The notes under the pieces were generated by a model. It was not told the DNA's origin. It saw nothing but the letters and a program-made list of their open reading frames with translations, and did no database searches. From the NCBI GenBank assembly GCA_902780405.1, contig CACZFI010000003.1, forward strand, positions 124,001-188,000: a stretch of DNA of 64,000 bases, read 5' to 3'. This document shows, in pieces, positions 43,564 to 52,599 of the stretch. This DNA comes from an uncultured Lachnospiraceae bacterium (lineage in GTDB: Bacteria; Bacillota; Clostridia; Lachnospirales; Lachnospiraceae). Made by a program: the position numbers and the translations under genes. Each line of letters opens with the position of its first letter. Position 1 is the stretch's first letter.

Positions 43564-44651
43564 TCCGCGTCCGACTTCCATGCGCTGGGCAGGATCTGGG
43601 GGTCCGATGTGGGAAATGCGTAGAGATTTCCTTTGATATGATGGCCATTGGTGCGATACTTTAAATCTCTCCTTCGGCCTGCTGCGTCAACGGTTTCGCA
43701 GCTTAGGATCTCCAGGATGCAGGAGTGATCCGCCGGATCGATCCGTACCAGACGAAGCCCGGGATCGACAGGAATTCTGAACTCGCACTCACCGGTCTCC
43801 GACGCAGGGGGGTTCACCCTCTCGGAAGCCTCCTCTGAGAAGCCCGAGCCTCTGTCATAGAAGATCTGCGCCATTCCGATTCCCTGCTGCGCCCCTTTAC
43901 GGATATCTGTTTCCATACGTCCCGAAGTCTTCTGCAGGTCCGGCAGCACCTGCGCCCCTTGCTGGACAAACGTAAGAAACGCCGCGTCCATCCGCCCGAA
44001 AGCCTCCCGCTCGGTCGGTCCGATCTCGCACCTTGCAAGGATCTCCTCCACCCGGATTTTTTCTCCTCTATCACCAAAATTCACATACTGGGTAATGGCG
44101 CGATACAAGATATAATCTGCCGGCACATCAAAGGAAAATGTCCATTCATAATCGATCAGGTTCCATTTGCCCGTATCATCCACAATGATATTGTCAAATG
44201 TCATATCGATATCAGAAACCGGAAGGCTCTTCGTTCCTTCCGGGAAGGATTCCGCCCCAAACCGGACAGAAAAATCCTCAGACATGGTAAACCCATGGAG
44301 CTTCTCTGTCGGAAATGTCCGTTCCTTGTAAGACGCCAGAAGCTCCACAAACCCTTCCGCATCTCCCTCCGCCAGTTTACGATCCATCTGCTGTGCCAGA
44401 GTAATCCCTTCGTGGTACGGAAAATCCGCCACTCCGTCACCGCAACGACACGCGCTTACCTCATACCGGTCGCGATAGATTTCCGACAGATCCCGGCAGA
44501 TCCTGTCAAGCCCATCCACATGAAGCTTCGCTTCCCCGGTCATGGCCACCTTCTCCACCGACCTTACGCCGTCCTCGAAATAGATCGCTGTCTTGATCCG
44601 GTATTTCCTCGCCCGTTCCGTCGAGTATTTGGTATAAATCGTCTCTTTCAT
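43533..44651 (-). CDS. APH/choline-kinase-like protein with C-terminal beta-sandwich domain
   Basis: 372 residues from the ATG at 44649-44651 behind AAGGAG. Residues about 150-215 hold the kinase catalytic motifs: SDIDMTFDNIIVDD (D-x4-N) and WNLIDYEWTF (metal-binding Asp). About residues 262-372 form a second domain beginning QIFYDRGSGFSEEASERV, which is also present inside the glycosyltransferase at 45555-47966. It follows a methyltransferase gene in an ABC-export operon, so it may act as the kinase half of a WbdD-like chain terminator. The C-terminus ends abruptly compared with the other copy, beside an unrelated fragment, so the 3' end may have been lost. Confidence 0.65.
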   Translation of the reverse strand: MKETIYTKYSTERARKYRIKTAIYFEDGVRSVEKVAMTGEAKLHVDGLDRICRDLSEIYRDRYEVSACRCGDGVADFPYHEGITLAQQMDRKLAEGDAEGFVELLASYKERTFPTEKLHGFTMSEDFSVRFGAESFPEGTKSLPVSDIDMTFDNIIVDDTGKWNLIDYEWTFSFDVPADYILYRAITQYVNFGDRGEKIRVEEILARCEIGPTEREAFGRMDAAFLTFVQQGAQVLPDLQKTSGRMETDIRKGAQQGIGMAQIFYDRGSGFSEEASERVNPPASETGECEFRIPVDPGLRLVRIDPADHSCILEILSCETVDAAGRRRDLKYRTNGHHIKGNLYAFPTSDPQILPSAWKSDAEQIVLRYRIC

Positions 44652-44652
44652 A

Positions 44653-45582
44653 TCAGGACTCCTTTGCCTCAGCCACCACCAAAAAGGAATTGGAAAACTC
44701 GGGAAACATTCCATCCTCCGCCAGACTGTCAAACACCTTCCGTTCATCAAAGGTTACCAGCCGATCGTTATCCAGATGCACACCGTTTCGGACCAGTTCG
44801 CCCGGATGAGGCAGCCGCTTGTCAGAGTAGATCATCATGGGAAGTTTATAATCCGGATACGGATAGTAAAACGTAACATTCGAGTAACCGGTCTCCTCCA
44901 GCATCTCCTGCAGCCCCTTTTTGGAAAATGTACGGACATCCGTTGTATGGGTATACCCCTCGATCCCTTCATAATACCGGCTGACATGGTCCTCCTTACA
45001 GCCGGCCCAGTATTTGAGCCCATACTTATTCTCGATGGCAATAAAAAGCTTTCCGTTCGGTGCCAGATGCCTGCGCACGATCCGGAGGAATTCCTCGTAG
45101 GGTCTCTCCCCCTGAATATATGAAGCGCCGTACTCCAGAACCCCGATCAGGGTAATATACTCATAATAGTCCGGCAGCCCCGGTTCCACATCCTGAAAAT
45201 TCCCCACCCGGATCTCGATATTACCATAATCCCGGTTCCGATACGCATTGATCATGCTTCGTTTTCTGGAAAGGTCCACACAGGTTACGCTCTCGCAGCC
45301 TCTCGCAAGCACTCCGGTGATGGCGCCACAGCCGGCACCGATCTCCAGCGCGCGTCCCCCTTTGTCAAAGGGATACCACTCCAGGATATTCTGGCGGATA
45401 TGAGACAAATGGTAGGTGATGGGCCAGAAATTCTTCTCCGTGATGATCCGGTCGTAGTCCTCTTCCCTCCCGTCCTTCACGATGGAAAGCAGCTCGTCCT
45501 CAACTGCGCCGTCGGAATACAGGTCCTCGCCTCCATAGTTCATGTAATTGATCTTTACTTTTCCGATATATTCGTTTTCCAT
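44653..45582 (-). CDS. Class I SAM-dependent methyltransferase
   Basis: About 309 residues from the ATG at 45580-45582, inside the end of the previous gene; the frame open to 45633 has no supported start. SAM motif I is ALEIGAGCGAITGVLARGCE. It is followed by VTCVDLSRKRSMI, an ITLIGVLEYG motif and LAPNGKLFIAIENKYGLKYW. Similar methyltransferases accompany rhamnan- and O-antigen-type glycosyltransferases. Followed after one base by a kinase-like gene, it could methylate or help cap the polymer end. That role is inferred from the operon. Confidence 0.82.
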   Translation of the reverse strand: MENEYIGKVKINYMNYGGEDLYSDGAVEDELLSIVKDGREEDYDRIITEKNFWPITYHLSHIRQNILEWYPFDKGGRALEIGAGCGAITGVLARGCESVTCVDLSRKRSMINAYRNRDYGNIEIRVGNFQDVEPGLPDYYEYITLIGVLEYGASYIQGERPYEEFLRIVRRHLAPNGKLFIAIENKYGLKYWAGCKEDHVSRYYEGIEGYTHTTDVRTFSKKGLQEMLEETGYSNVTFYYPYPDYKLPMMIYSDKRLPHPGELVRNGVHLDNDRLVTFDERKVFDSLAEDGMFPEFSNSFLVVAEAKES

Positions 45583-47966
45583 ACTTCTTCCAGCAATTCT
45601 TCCTCTGTGTGCCCGGCAAGAAACTCCCGGCACAACCTCAACTCCTCTGTATTTCCCAGTTTCTCGCTCATGGCATCCATCGTCGACGGATCGCCCTTAA
45701 ACTTGCTTCCGTGGATGGCCCAAATGGCCGCCACCTCCGCAAGCATCCAGCTTCTATCCTTTGAGATGGTGTTGTCACCATGCACCCGGTAGGAAAGCAG
45801 CGGACTGTCGATTACCTTGCAGGAAAATGTGTCCGCAACTCGGAGCGCATAGTCCCAATCATGGGCGAAACGAAGCTTTCGCATCCCCCCCACCGAATCA
45901 TATACCTCTCTCGCAAATAGAAAATTCCCTGTAGTGGAGGTAAAATTCGTAAGACACAGGTTCCAAAGAAAGGCTTCCCTCTCTGTCAGCCCGCTCAGGC
46001 CACCGGCCTCCTCCGGCACCTCCCAGGGCAACATATTCCGAAAACCCTGCTTCACTCCAAGCTTTCTTCCCTCTCCGTCCATCAATTGTATGTAGGAGCA
46101 GGCAAACTTCGCATCCCCCATCTCCCGGAGCATGGTTTCGACTCTGGAGGGAGCAAATGTATCGTCCGAATTCAGGATCGCCAGATACGCCCCGGTTGCT
46201 TCTTTAAGCCCCCGGTTGATGGCCTCATGGGCTCCCCGGTTTTCCTGTCGGATCAGTTTAACCCGCTCATCCCGGAATTCCTCCACAAGCTCCGCCGACC
46301 GGTCCCCGGAGCCGTCATCCACCACGATCACCTCGATATCCGGGTACGTCTGGTTCAAAACACTCTCCACGGCCTGTTTGACATACGCCTCATGGTTATA
46401 GCACGGAATGATAACCGAGACCTTTCCGCAATCCGGCATCTCCTCATCCGGCGCATATTCTTCCTCCGGATCTCTCGGAAGATCTGTCTCATGCAGGTAA
46501 TCCCGATGGATTTCCAGTTCTCTGTGGCAAAGCGTTTCTATCTGTCTTTGGATGCCCGGATCCTCGAACTCCAGTGTTACGGATAACTCCCGTGCTCCTT
46601 TCATGCCAAAGGGTGACAGGTGGATCTGGGGATCAGCCTGATCATAAAAATCAAAGCCGTGAAGCCCTTTTCCATTGGTGCTTCGGATGTGCAGCTTCTT
46701 TTTCTTTCCGTTTTTATCTGTGATCCAAAATCCTACACCCGTAAGCTTGCAAGGCGCAATGCCGGGATCTATCCGGAGTCTTTTGACATCCGTCAATTCC
46801 GTCCGGTAAGAAAACCGCCGTCCTCGCCTGGCTACCGTTTCAGATTCCGCCTCGGAGTAACCGCTACCGATATTTCGAAAGATCTGAACCGCATCCGCGA
46901 CCACACAGGGAGATACCATGGCGGCTATCATTGCTTCAGAGGCGCTTTTCTCCGCCAAAAGGCGTTCCGCCCATCCCATATACATCTCAAACTGAAAGAG
47001 AAACTGATATCCCCCTGACAGTCTGGCACGGAGTTCCCGCGTGTCCTCCTCCGCAACCCTGCGTTCCATCTGACGGATCTCTTCCGTAAGCTCCGTAATC
47101 TCCTGTAAAACCTTTTCACCCGAGATCTCCCGCTCGGCTCTTTCCGTCTCATTTCCTTCGATCTCTTTATATTCTTTTTTCACGTAAGCCTCAAAGCTTT
47201 CGATGCCGTTTGACGGATCTTTCTTAAGCTCCGGGTGGAGCTTCGCGAAGACCGCCATCTGGCTACCTGCGTTTCTCTGCCTTACGCAAAACTTCTCCGT
47301 GTCATCATAGATATGGTGATGAAAAACCTTGATCCGAGGATCATAGTAAATGCGGTAACCAAGCTTCTCCAACCGATATCCGAGTTCAATATCCTCAAAC
47401 CCGTAGCGGTCAAAGCTTGTATCAAAGAGAAATTCCAATTGCTTCAGCATTTCCATGGAAACGCTGATATTGGATGTGTAAAAGGATCGATAGTCCGTAA
47501 GTGTCCGCGGCGTAAGCTTTGCAAATCCAAACTGCTCACAGCCCACATTCGTAATATGGTACATCAACGGATTCATCCCGATATCCGGGTGCCAGTAGAT
47601 CCTGCCCAAGGTTCCGATCTTCGGTCCGAACCGGAGATAGTTTTCGTAGTGCCGGTCGATGAAATCCGGTTCCGGAAACATGTCGTCTCCGGTAAAGATC
47701 ACGATCTCTCCCCGCGCCATTTGAAACGCCGCGTTACGCGCCCGGGCCGCCCCGCCGTGGGGATTGCGGATCAAAGTGATGGGTAGTCCCTTCCGTTTTT
47801 CGATTTTTTCTGCCGTATCGTCTTCCGAGGCATCATCCGAGCACAAAATCTCAAAGCTGTACTTTGTGTATTCCCGGATCCTGTCCCAGCAATCAAGTAC
47901 ATCCTCTATGATCCGGCCCCTGTTGTAGGTGGCCATAATGACACTGACATTGATTCGTTCGTCCAT
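45555..47966 (-). CDS. Large double GT2 glycosyltransferase with coiled coil and beta-sandwich
   Basis: 803 residues. The first GT2 domain (about 5-230) has VSVIMATYNRGRIIEDVLDC, SDDASEDDT and FTGDDMFPEPDF. A heptad-rich coiled coil follows (about 270-315). Next is a beta-sandwich-like domain (about 358-470) starting QIFRNIGSGYSEAESETV, which also ends the kinase-like protein at 43533. The second GT2 domain (about 495-740) has VSVIIPCYNHEAYVKQAVES, VVDDGSGDRS and AILNSDDTF. It probably polymerises the chain exported by Wzm/Wzt. The start at 47964-47966 follows the GT4 gene after three bases. Confidence 0.85.
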   Translation of the reverse strand: MDERINVSVIMATYNRGRIIEDVLDCWDRIREYTKYSFEILCSDDASEDDTAEKIEKRKGLPITLIRNPHGGAARARNAAFQMARGEIVIFTGDDMFPEPDFIDRHYENYLRFGPKIGTLGRIYWHPDIGMNPLMYHITNVGCEQFGFAKLTPRTLTDYRSFYTSNISVSMEMLKQLEFLFDTSFDRYGFEDIELGYRLEKLGYRIYYDPRIKVFHHHIYDDTEKFCVRQRNAGSQMAVFAKLHPELKKDPSNGIESFEAYVKKEYKEIEGNETERAEREISGEKVLQEITELTEEIRQMERRVAEEDTRELRARLSGGYQFLFQFEMYMGWAERLLAEKSASEAMIAAMVSPCVVADAVQIFRNIGSGYSEAESETVARRGRRFSYRTELTDVKRLRIDPGIAPCKLTGVGFWITDKNGKKKKLHIRSTNGKGLHGFDFYDQADPQIHLSPFGMKGARELSVTLEFEDPGIQRQIETLCHRELEIHRDYLHETDLPRDPEEEYAPDEEMPDCGKVSVIIPCYNHEAYVKQAVESVLNQTYPDIEVIVVDDGSGDRSAELVEEFRDERVKLIRQENRGAHEAINRGLKEATGAYLAILNSDDTFAPSRVETMLREMGDAKFACSYIQLMDGEGRKLGVKQGFRNMLPWEVPEEAGGLSGLTEREAFLWNLCLTNFTSTTGNFLFAREVYDSVGGMRKLRFAHDWDYALRVADTFSCKVIDSPLLSYRVHGDNTISKDRSWMLAEVAAIWAIHGSKFKGDPSTMDAMSEKLGNTEELRLCREFLAGHTEEELLEEVWKTNISEK

Positions 47967-47969
47967 TCC

Positions 47970-49640
47970 TTAGTTTCCTTCAAAAATGTCCCGGTATAAT
48001 CCGGCGAGGGTCTCTGTCGAGAAAAAGCTCTGCATCTCTTCCGCGTGGGCAATCGCTGCCGCTTTGTAATCCGCAAGCATCGTGTACCAGTTTCGAAAAG
48101 CCTCTTCGTCCGTTTCGTCCGTTCCGATGATCGCTCCGCCGCCGGTGCGTGTCAGGAACAGCTCCATATCCCCGTTATCCGTGGAGAGGATGGGAACGCC
48201 CATGCACATGGATTCTATGCTTACGATCGCCTGTCCCTCATACTGTGAGGTGAGGATCAGTCCGTCCATCCCTTTCAGAAACCCGGGCACATGTTCCACA
48301 TAGGAAATATGTTTTACCACATGGGGCAATCCGTGTTCTTCTATGTAGGAATCCACAGCCCTGCTTAAATGACCGTCCCCAACAAGAACAAACTCCGTAT
48401 CCCCGTGTCGCTCCTTTAAAGCTTCGATCATTTGAAGATACCGAAGGGGATCCTTTTGTTCCGTCATCCGACCGATCAAGGCAAAGTGTTTCTTCTTTGT
48501 ATCAAGATCGTACCTTTCAAGAACGGCGTCCCTGCTTTCCTCAGACCTGTAAGCTTCCTTGATCTTCTCTAAATTCACTGCGGGATAGATCAGCTTTATC
48601 TTCTCCTCCGGCAGCCGGTAGGTTTCCTTCATTTCCACCCGGATCCTGTCGTTTACCGCGATATAGCCGTCCAGCATGCGAATCCCGTGTCTGTCGTAAT
48701 ACCGGATCCACCCAGCCTCGGTATCATACACATCCTGGGCGATGATCCTCTGCTCCCGAAACACTTCCCGAAACCCGGAAAGGTGCTCCTCCAGCCAATC
48801 GGAGTTGTTGCACAGCCAGACAATATCCGGACGATACATGTCTCGAAGCGTGGCAAGAAATGACAGATGGTTTTCATATTCCTCCATCTCCCGAAGATCG
48901 TACTGCGCCACGCATAAATCCCTTAACTGATGGTGGAGAGATCCCTGCTCCCTTGCCAACCGTTCCGTTGTGATCAGGCAAAAACTATAGGTGTCCCGGA
49001 GTGCCTTCATCATCTCGATGGTGTTTCGCTCAACGCCGCCCACCGCAAGAAAGATAGGCATCACAAAGACCATCTTCTTCCCGGGAGCGATCCGCGGCGA
49101 AACCTCCGTCCCATGAAAGCCCGGAACTCCCTTTTCTTTGGATATTAAAAAAAACTGATCCTGCAGAGTAACCGCTGTCGGATCCATTTCAAACCGTTCC
49201 TGTACTTCTTGTGCCCCCGGCAGACGGAGGATTCTGCCGCACAGGGATCTCTCCCCCTTCAGGATTGCTTCCGGACTTCCGCAATGCTCCGGCGAATATA
49301 AGATCGCATCCTCCGGATGCGCCGCCCCGATCACCGGATAATCGTCCAATGTTCCGGATACAACGATGTAATCCAGATCACGTCCTGCGAGCACCCACAT
49401 CGCCTGCAGAAATTTAGCGGCTTCCATTGCGTGTTCCTTTGGTTGGTACAAATACCTGCGCACCTTGTTCCCGGAATACTCCCTGACCAGGGTTATGTTT
49501 TTCGGCAGATGTCCGCTGATCTCCTTGTAAGATGCGTAAACTTCTTCATCCGCTACAACCCTGATCTCTAATGCAGAAACGAACGGACGTTGTATCCCCA
49601 GTTTTCGTTTGACACGGCGGAGGGTTCGGGTAAATTCCAT
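47970..49640 (-). CDS. Family 4 (GT-B) glycosyltransferase
   Basis: 556 residues. The first 180 residues are of unknown type. From about residue 192 there is a classic GT4 enzyme: VFVMPIFLAVGGVERNTIEM, then HFALIGRMTEQKDPLRYLQM and the donor-site region GMDGLILTSQYEGQAIVSIE with an SMCMGVPILST motif. It would add a sugar to the polymer of the ABC-export operon. The ribosome site GGAGGTGGAA overlaps the end of the wzt gene, and the start follows its stop directly. Confidence 0.85.
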   Translation of the reverse strand: MEFTRTLRRVKRKLGIQRPFVSALEIRVVADEEVYASYKEISGHLPKNITLVREYSGNKVRRYLYQPKEHAMEAAKFLQAMWVLAGRDLDYIVVSGTLDDYPVIGAAHPEDAILYSPEHCGSPEAILKGERSLCGRILRLPGAQEVQERFEMDPTAVTLQDQFFLISKEKGVPGFHGTEVSPRIAPGKKMVFVMPIFLAVGGVERNTIEMMKALRDTYSFCLITTERLAREQGSLHHQLRDLCVAQYDLREMEEYENHLSFLATLRDMYRPDIVWLCNNSDWLEEHLSGFREVFREQRIIAQDVYDTEAGWIRYYDRHGIRMLDGYIAVNDRIRVEMKETYRLPEEKIKLIYPAVNLEKIKEAYRSEESRDAVLERYDLDTKKKHFALIGRMTEQKDPLRYLQMIEALKERHGDTEFVLVGDGHLSRAVDSYIEEHGLPHVVKHISYVEHVPGFLKGMDGLILTSQYEGQAIVSIESMCMGVPILSTDNGDMELFLTRTGGGAIIGTDETDEEAFRNWYTMLADYKAAAIAHAEEMQSFFSTETLAGLYRDIFEGN

Positions 49641-50891
49641 CTATTCCACCTCCACTGCCGAATCCATATCATAATACCCCACCGTGATCTTGTCCGCGAT
49701 CACGGAGATATCGCAGATATCATACAGCCGGTGATACACCGTCAGTTCTCCGTTCACGTAGCCGGTGCAGCCGAGAGACAACAGGTAATGTCCTCCCTGC
49801 AGGCTCATCTTCTGGGTGAAGCGGATCACCCGTACATCGCCCTTCTTCTGGGGTGAGATCTCCACCCGTTCTAAGAGCGTGTTGGTTCCCGTGATCTCCG
49901 TACCGCGCATATCCTTGATGGTATACGCGAAGATCGGTTCCTTGATATCCTCGTTGAAGGTGACCTTCATCATGATGGTGAAGTTCGTGCTTTTTTCGAT
50001 TGTATTGGTTACACGGCCCTCGTAATCCATTACGGCGAAGTCCGTGATGGTAGCTTTCGCGGAGCCGTATTTTTCGGCGGTGTCGTTGATGGTAAGGCTC
50101 TGCTTCATATCGGTCTCGCCTTCCACCATCTGCTGCTGGCGATTGCCGGAGCCGACATTGCCGGTGAGGATCTTCTTGTAGAGATCCACCATCTCCTTCG
50201 GGCTTCCGTCCGCCTCCATATGTCCCTTGTTTAAGAGTACCACGCGATCGCAGTACTTCATGATGCTGTTTAAGTCATGCGTCACAAAGAGGATGGTCTT
50301 GCCTGCCTTCTTGAATTCCTCAAACTTGTGATAGCACTTGGCCTGGAAGAAGACATCACCTACCGAAAGCGCCTCATCCACAATGAGGATCTCCGGGTCG
50401 ATGTTGATGGCCACCGCGAAGGCAAGGCGCACAAACATACCCGAAGAGTACGTCTTCACCGGCTGGTAGATATACTCGCCGATATCCGCAAAGTCCAGGA
50501 TGTCCTGCAGTCTGGCGTCGATCTCCTCCTTCGTGAAGCCGATCATGGTGCCGTTTAGATACACATTCTCAAGACCGGTGTACTCCTGGTTAAATCCCGC
50601 ACCCAGCTCGAGAAGCGCAGAAATTCTGCCGTCGATCGTTACATTTCCCGACGTCGGAGCGAGCACGCCTGTGATGATCTTTAAGATCGTCGACTTGCCG
50701 GCACCGTTGGTTCCGATCACGCCGACGCACTCTCCCTTCTCCACGGAGAAGCTGATATCATCCAAGGCAAAATGCTCCGTATGGCGCTTCTTCTTGGAGA
50801 TTGAAAGCGCCTCCTTGAAGCGGTCGGAAGGTTTTTTATACAATTTGTAAAGTTTGGACACGTGGTCCACCTTGATTGCTGTCTGACTCAT
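49641..50891 (-). CDS. wzt: Polysaccharide ABC exporter ATPase with Wzt C-terminal domain
   Basis: 416 residues. The ATPase part (about 1-245) has Walker A GVIGTNGAGKSTILKII, signature KTYSSGMFVRLAFAVAI and Walker B EILIVDEALSVGDVFFQ. The last 150 residues are a Wzt-type beta-sandwich (KATITDFAVMDYEG to YDICDISV). In O8/O9a-type systems this domain recognises the chemically capped end of the polymer, so it fits the methyltransferase and kinase genes downstream. It pairs with the permease at 50888, linked by ATGA. Confidence 0.92.
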   Translation of the reverse strand: MSQTAIKVDHVSKLYKLYKKPSDRFKEALSISKKKRHTEHFALDDISFSVEKGECVGVIGTNGAGKSTILKIITGVLAPTSGNVTIDGRISALLELGAGFNQEYTGLENVYLNGTMIGFTKEEIDARLQDILDFADIGEYIYQPVKTYSSGMFVRLAFAVAINIDPEILIVDEALSVGDVFFQAKCYHKFEEFKKAGKTILFVTHDLNSIMKYCDRVVLLNKGHMEADGSPKEMVDLYKKILTGNVGSGNRQQQMVEGETDMKQSLTINDTAEKYGSAKATITDFAVMDYEGRVTNTIEKSTNFTIMMKVTFNEDIKEPIFAYTIKDMRGTEITGTNTLLERVEISPQKKGDVRVIRFTQKMSLQGGHYLLSLGCTGYVNGELTVYHRLYDICDISVIADKITVGYYDMDSAVEVE

Positions 50892-51688
50892 AATACATCC
50901 GCAAAATGAACTTTCAGTTTCTTAAATACCCGTGTGCCGATCCAGAGCATACCGAGGGTGAAGCACCAGAAGTACAGTGTCCACCATCCCTTCTCGAAGA
51001 ACCAGGTTCCGGTAAGCAGCGCATCTCTGTAGCCGTCCACGATATAGTACATCGGATTCAGCTTGAAAAGCCGGATCAACCACGGCCATGCCGCAAGCGT
51101 CTCCCCGCAGTTCCACATAATGGGTGTGGCCCAAATGCCGATCTGAAGCGCAATCCCGACGATCTGGATCATGTCGCGGAAGAACACCGCAACCGCAGCC
51201 GTAAAGTAAACCAGGCCGATCACCAGAAGGATAAGTCCCGCCAGGTAGTAGAAGATCTGCAGCGTGTGCAGTCCCGGCACAAATCCGTACAGACAGGATA
51301 GCACGAATCCGATCAGCAGGAAGAACAGATTGATAAACAGCGTGGACACCAGCTTCACCATCGGCAGGATGTTGATGTTGAAGACCACCTTCTTCACCAG
51401 ATAGTCGTAGGAGACCATCGCCGAGGTGCCTGCATTCCATGCATCCGAAAAATAAAACCACGGCACCAGTCCCGCCACGATCCATACGATATAGGGGTAC
51501 CCGCTGCCGTTGCTCGCTTTGAGTGCCACACCGAAGACGAACCAGTAGATAAATACCGTCACCAGCGGCTGCACAAATGCCCAGATGACACCGAGATACG
51601 ATCCTGCGAATTTCGCCTTGAAATCGTTTCTCGCCAGTGTCATCAGTAGTTTTCTGTCTTTTTGAAATTTGGATTCTGTTGCCGTCAT
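50888..51688 (-). CDS. wzm: Polysaccharide ABC exporter permease
   Basis: 266 residues with six membrane segments and the ABC-2 polysaccharide pattern: FKAKFAGSYLGVIWAFVQPL near the N-terminus, YLVKKVVFNINILPMVKLVS and LNPMYYIVDGYRDALL near the end. It forms the channel with the Wzt-like ATPase. TagG of teichoic acid export has the same layout and is an alternative name. It is coupled by ATGA to both neighbours. Confidence 0.92.
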   Translation of the reverse strand: MTATESKFQKDRKLLMTLARNDFKAKFAGSYLGVIWAFVQPLVTVFIYWFVFGVALKASNGSGYPYIVWIVAGLVPWFYFSDAWNAGTSAMVSYDYLVKKVVFNINILPMVKLVSTLFINLFFLLIGFVLSCLYGFVPGLHTLQIFYYLAGLILLVIGLVYFTAAVAVFFRDMIQIVGIALQIGIWATPIMWNCGETLAAWPWLIRLFKLNPMYYIVDGYRDALLTGTWFFEKGWWTLYFWCFTLGMLWIGTRVFKKLKVHFADVL

Positions 51689-52593
51689 GCCTGATGGCTC
51701 CTTATCATCATCGCTATGCCGTCGGCCAGCGAAATGCTTGCTTTCCAGGATAATTCCTGCTCGGCCCTGCTGCAGTTTAGGATGTTGATCCCCACATCCG
51801 CAGGTTTGGACGGGATACAGGTCTTCGCAAGTGTCGTCCCCGTCGCCTGCTCAATCGCTTCCGCAATCTCGTGTACGGTGGTTCCGATCCCGCTGCCGAT
51901 ATTGAAGACGGAAGTTCTGCCGTCGTAGCGAATCGCTGCTTCCACGGCTTCCGTCAGATCGTCGATGTAAATGTAATCGCGTACGGAGTTTCCGTCGCCC
52001 CAGATTTCCACAGGTCTGCCCTCCCGTGCACTCGCAAGGAAGGTTGCCACGATTCCCTGTCCCCGGTAGGGGCGCTGTCCCGGTCCGTAGGGATTGGAAA
52101 ATCGCAGAATGATCGTCCGAAGACCGTACATCCGCTGATACAGCTGCATGTACTCTTCGACGGCCAGCTTGTGAATCCCGTATGCGGTCTGCGGGTCCGT
52201 CGGATGATTCTCATCAATCGGTGTGTACTGCGGCACGCCGTAGACCTGTCCGCCGGAAGACGCGTAGATCACGCGCGCAGCCTGCTTCTTCACGCAGACG
52301 TCCAAAAGCCCGATGGACGGAAGGATATGCGTCGCAGCATCCTCGTAAGCAGATTGACTGGAAGCATTCGGTATCGCCGATCCGGCAAAATGCACGACCA
52401 CGTCGTCCTTGTCGATGCTTTTCTCCAGCGTCTCCGTATCCTGCAGATCGCAGGCTGTAAAAGGAATGTCCGCCTGTTTCAGTCGCTCGTTCGTCTGCAG
52501 ATCGATCGTCAGGACCTTATATTCTTTTTTTGTGAGAGAAAGGGCCAGATTGGTGCCGAGAAAACCTGCACCGCCGACGATCACTACCTTCAT
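51685..52593 (-). CDS. UDP-glucose 4-epimerase-like SDR
   Basis: 302 residues: KVVIVGGAGFLGTNLALSL (glycine motif), VIYASSGGQVYG and AYGIHKLAVEEYMQLYQRM (YxxxK), RFSNPYGPGQRPYRGQGIVA, and a C-terminal KPADVGINILNCSRAEQELS. It is GalE/WbpP-like; the exact C4 epimerisation or reduction substrate is not clear. It sits between rmlC and the transporter genes and probably makes a donor for the same polymer. Confidence 0.85.
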   Translation of the reverse strand: MKVVIVGGAGFLGTNLALSLTKKEYKVLTIDLQTNERLKQADIPFTACDLQDTETLEKSIDKDDVVVHFAGSAIPNASSQSAYEDAATHILPSIGLLDVCVKKQAARVIYASSGGQVYGVPQYTPIDENHPTDPQTAYGIHKLAVEEYMQLYQRMYGLRTIILRFSNPYGPGQRPYRGQGIVATFLASAREGRPVEIWGDGNSVRDYIYIDDLTEAVEAAIRYDGRTSVFNIGSGIGTTVHEIAEAIEQATGTTLAKTCIPSKPADVGINILNCSRAEQELSWKASISLADGIAMMIRSHQA

Positions 52594-52599
52594 CCGGGC

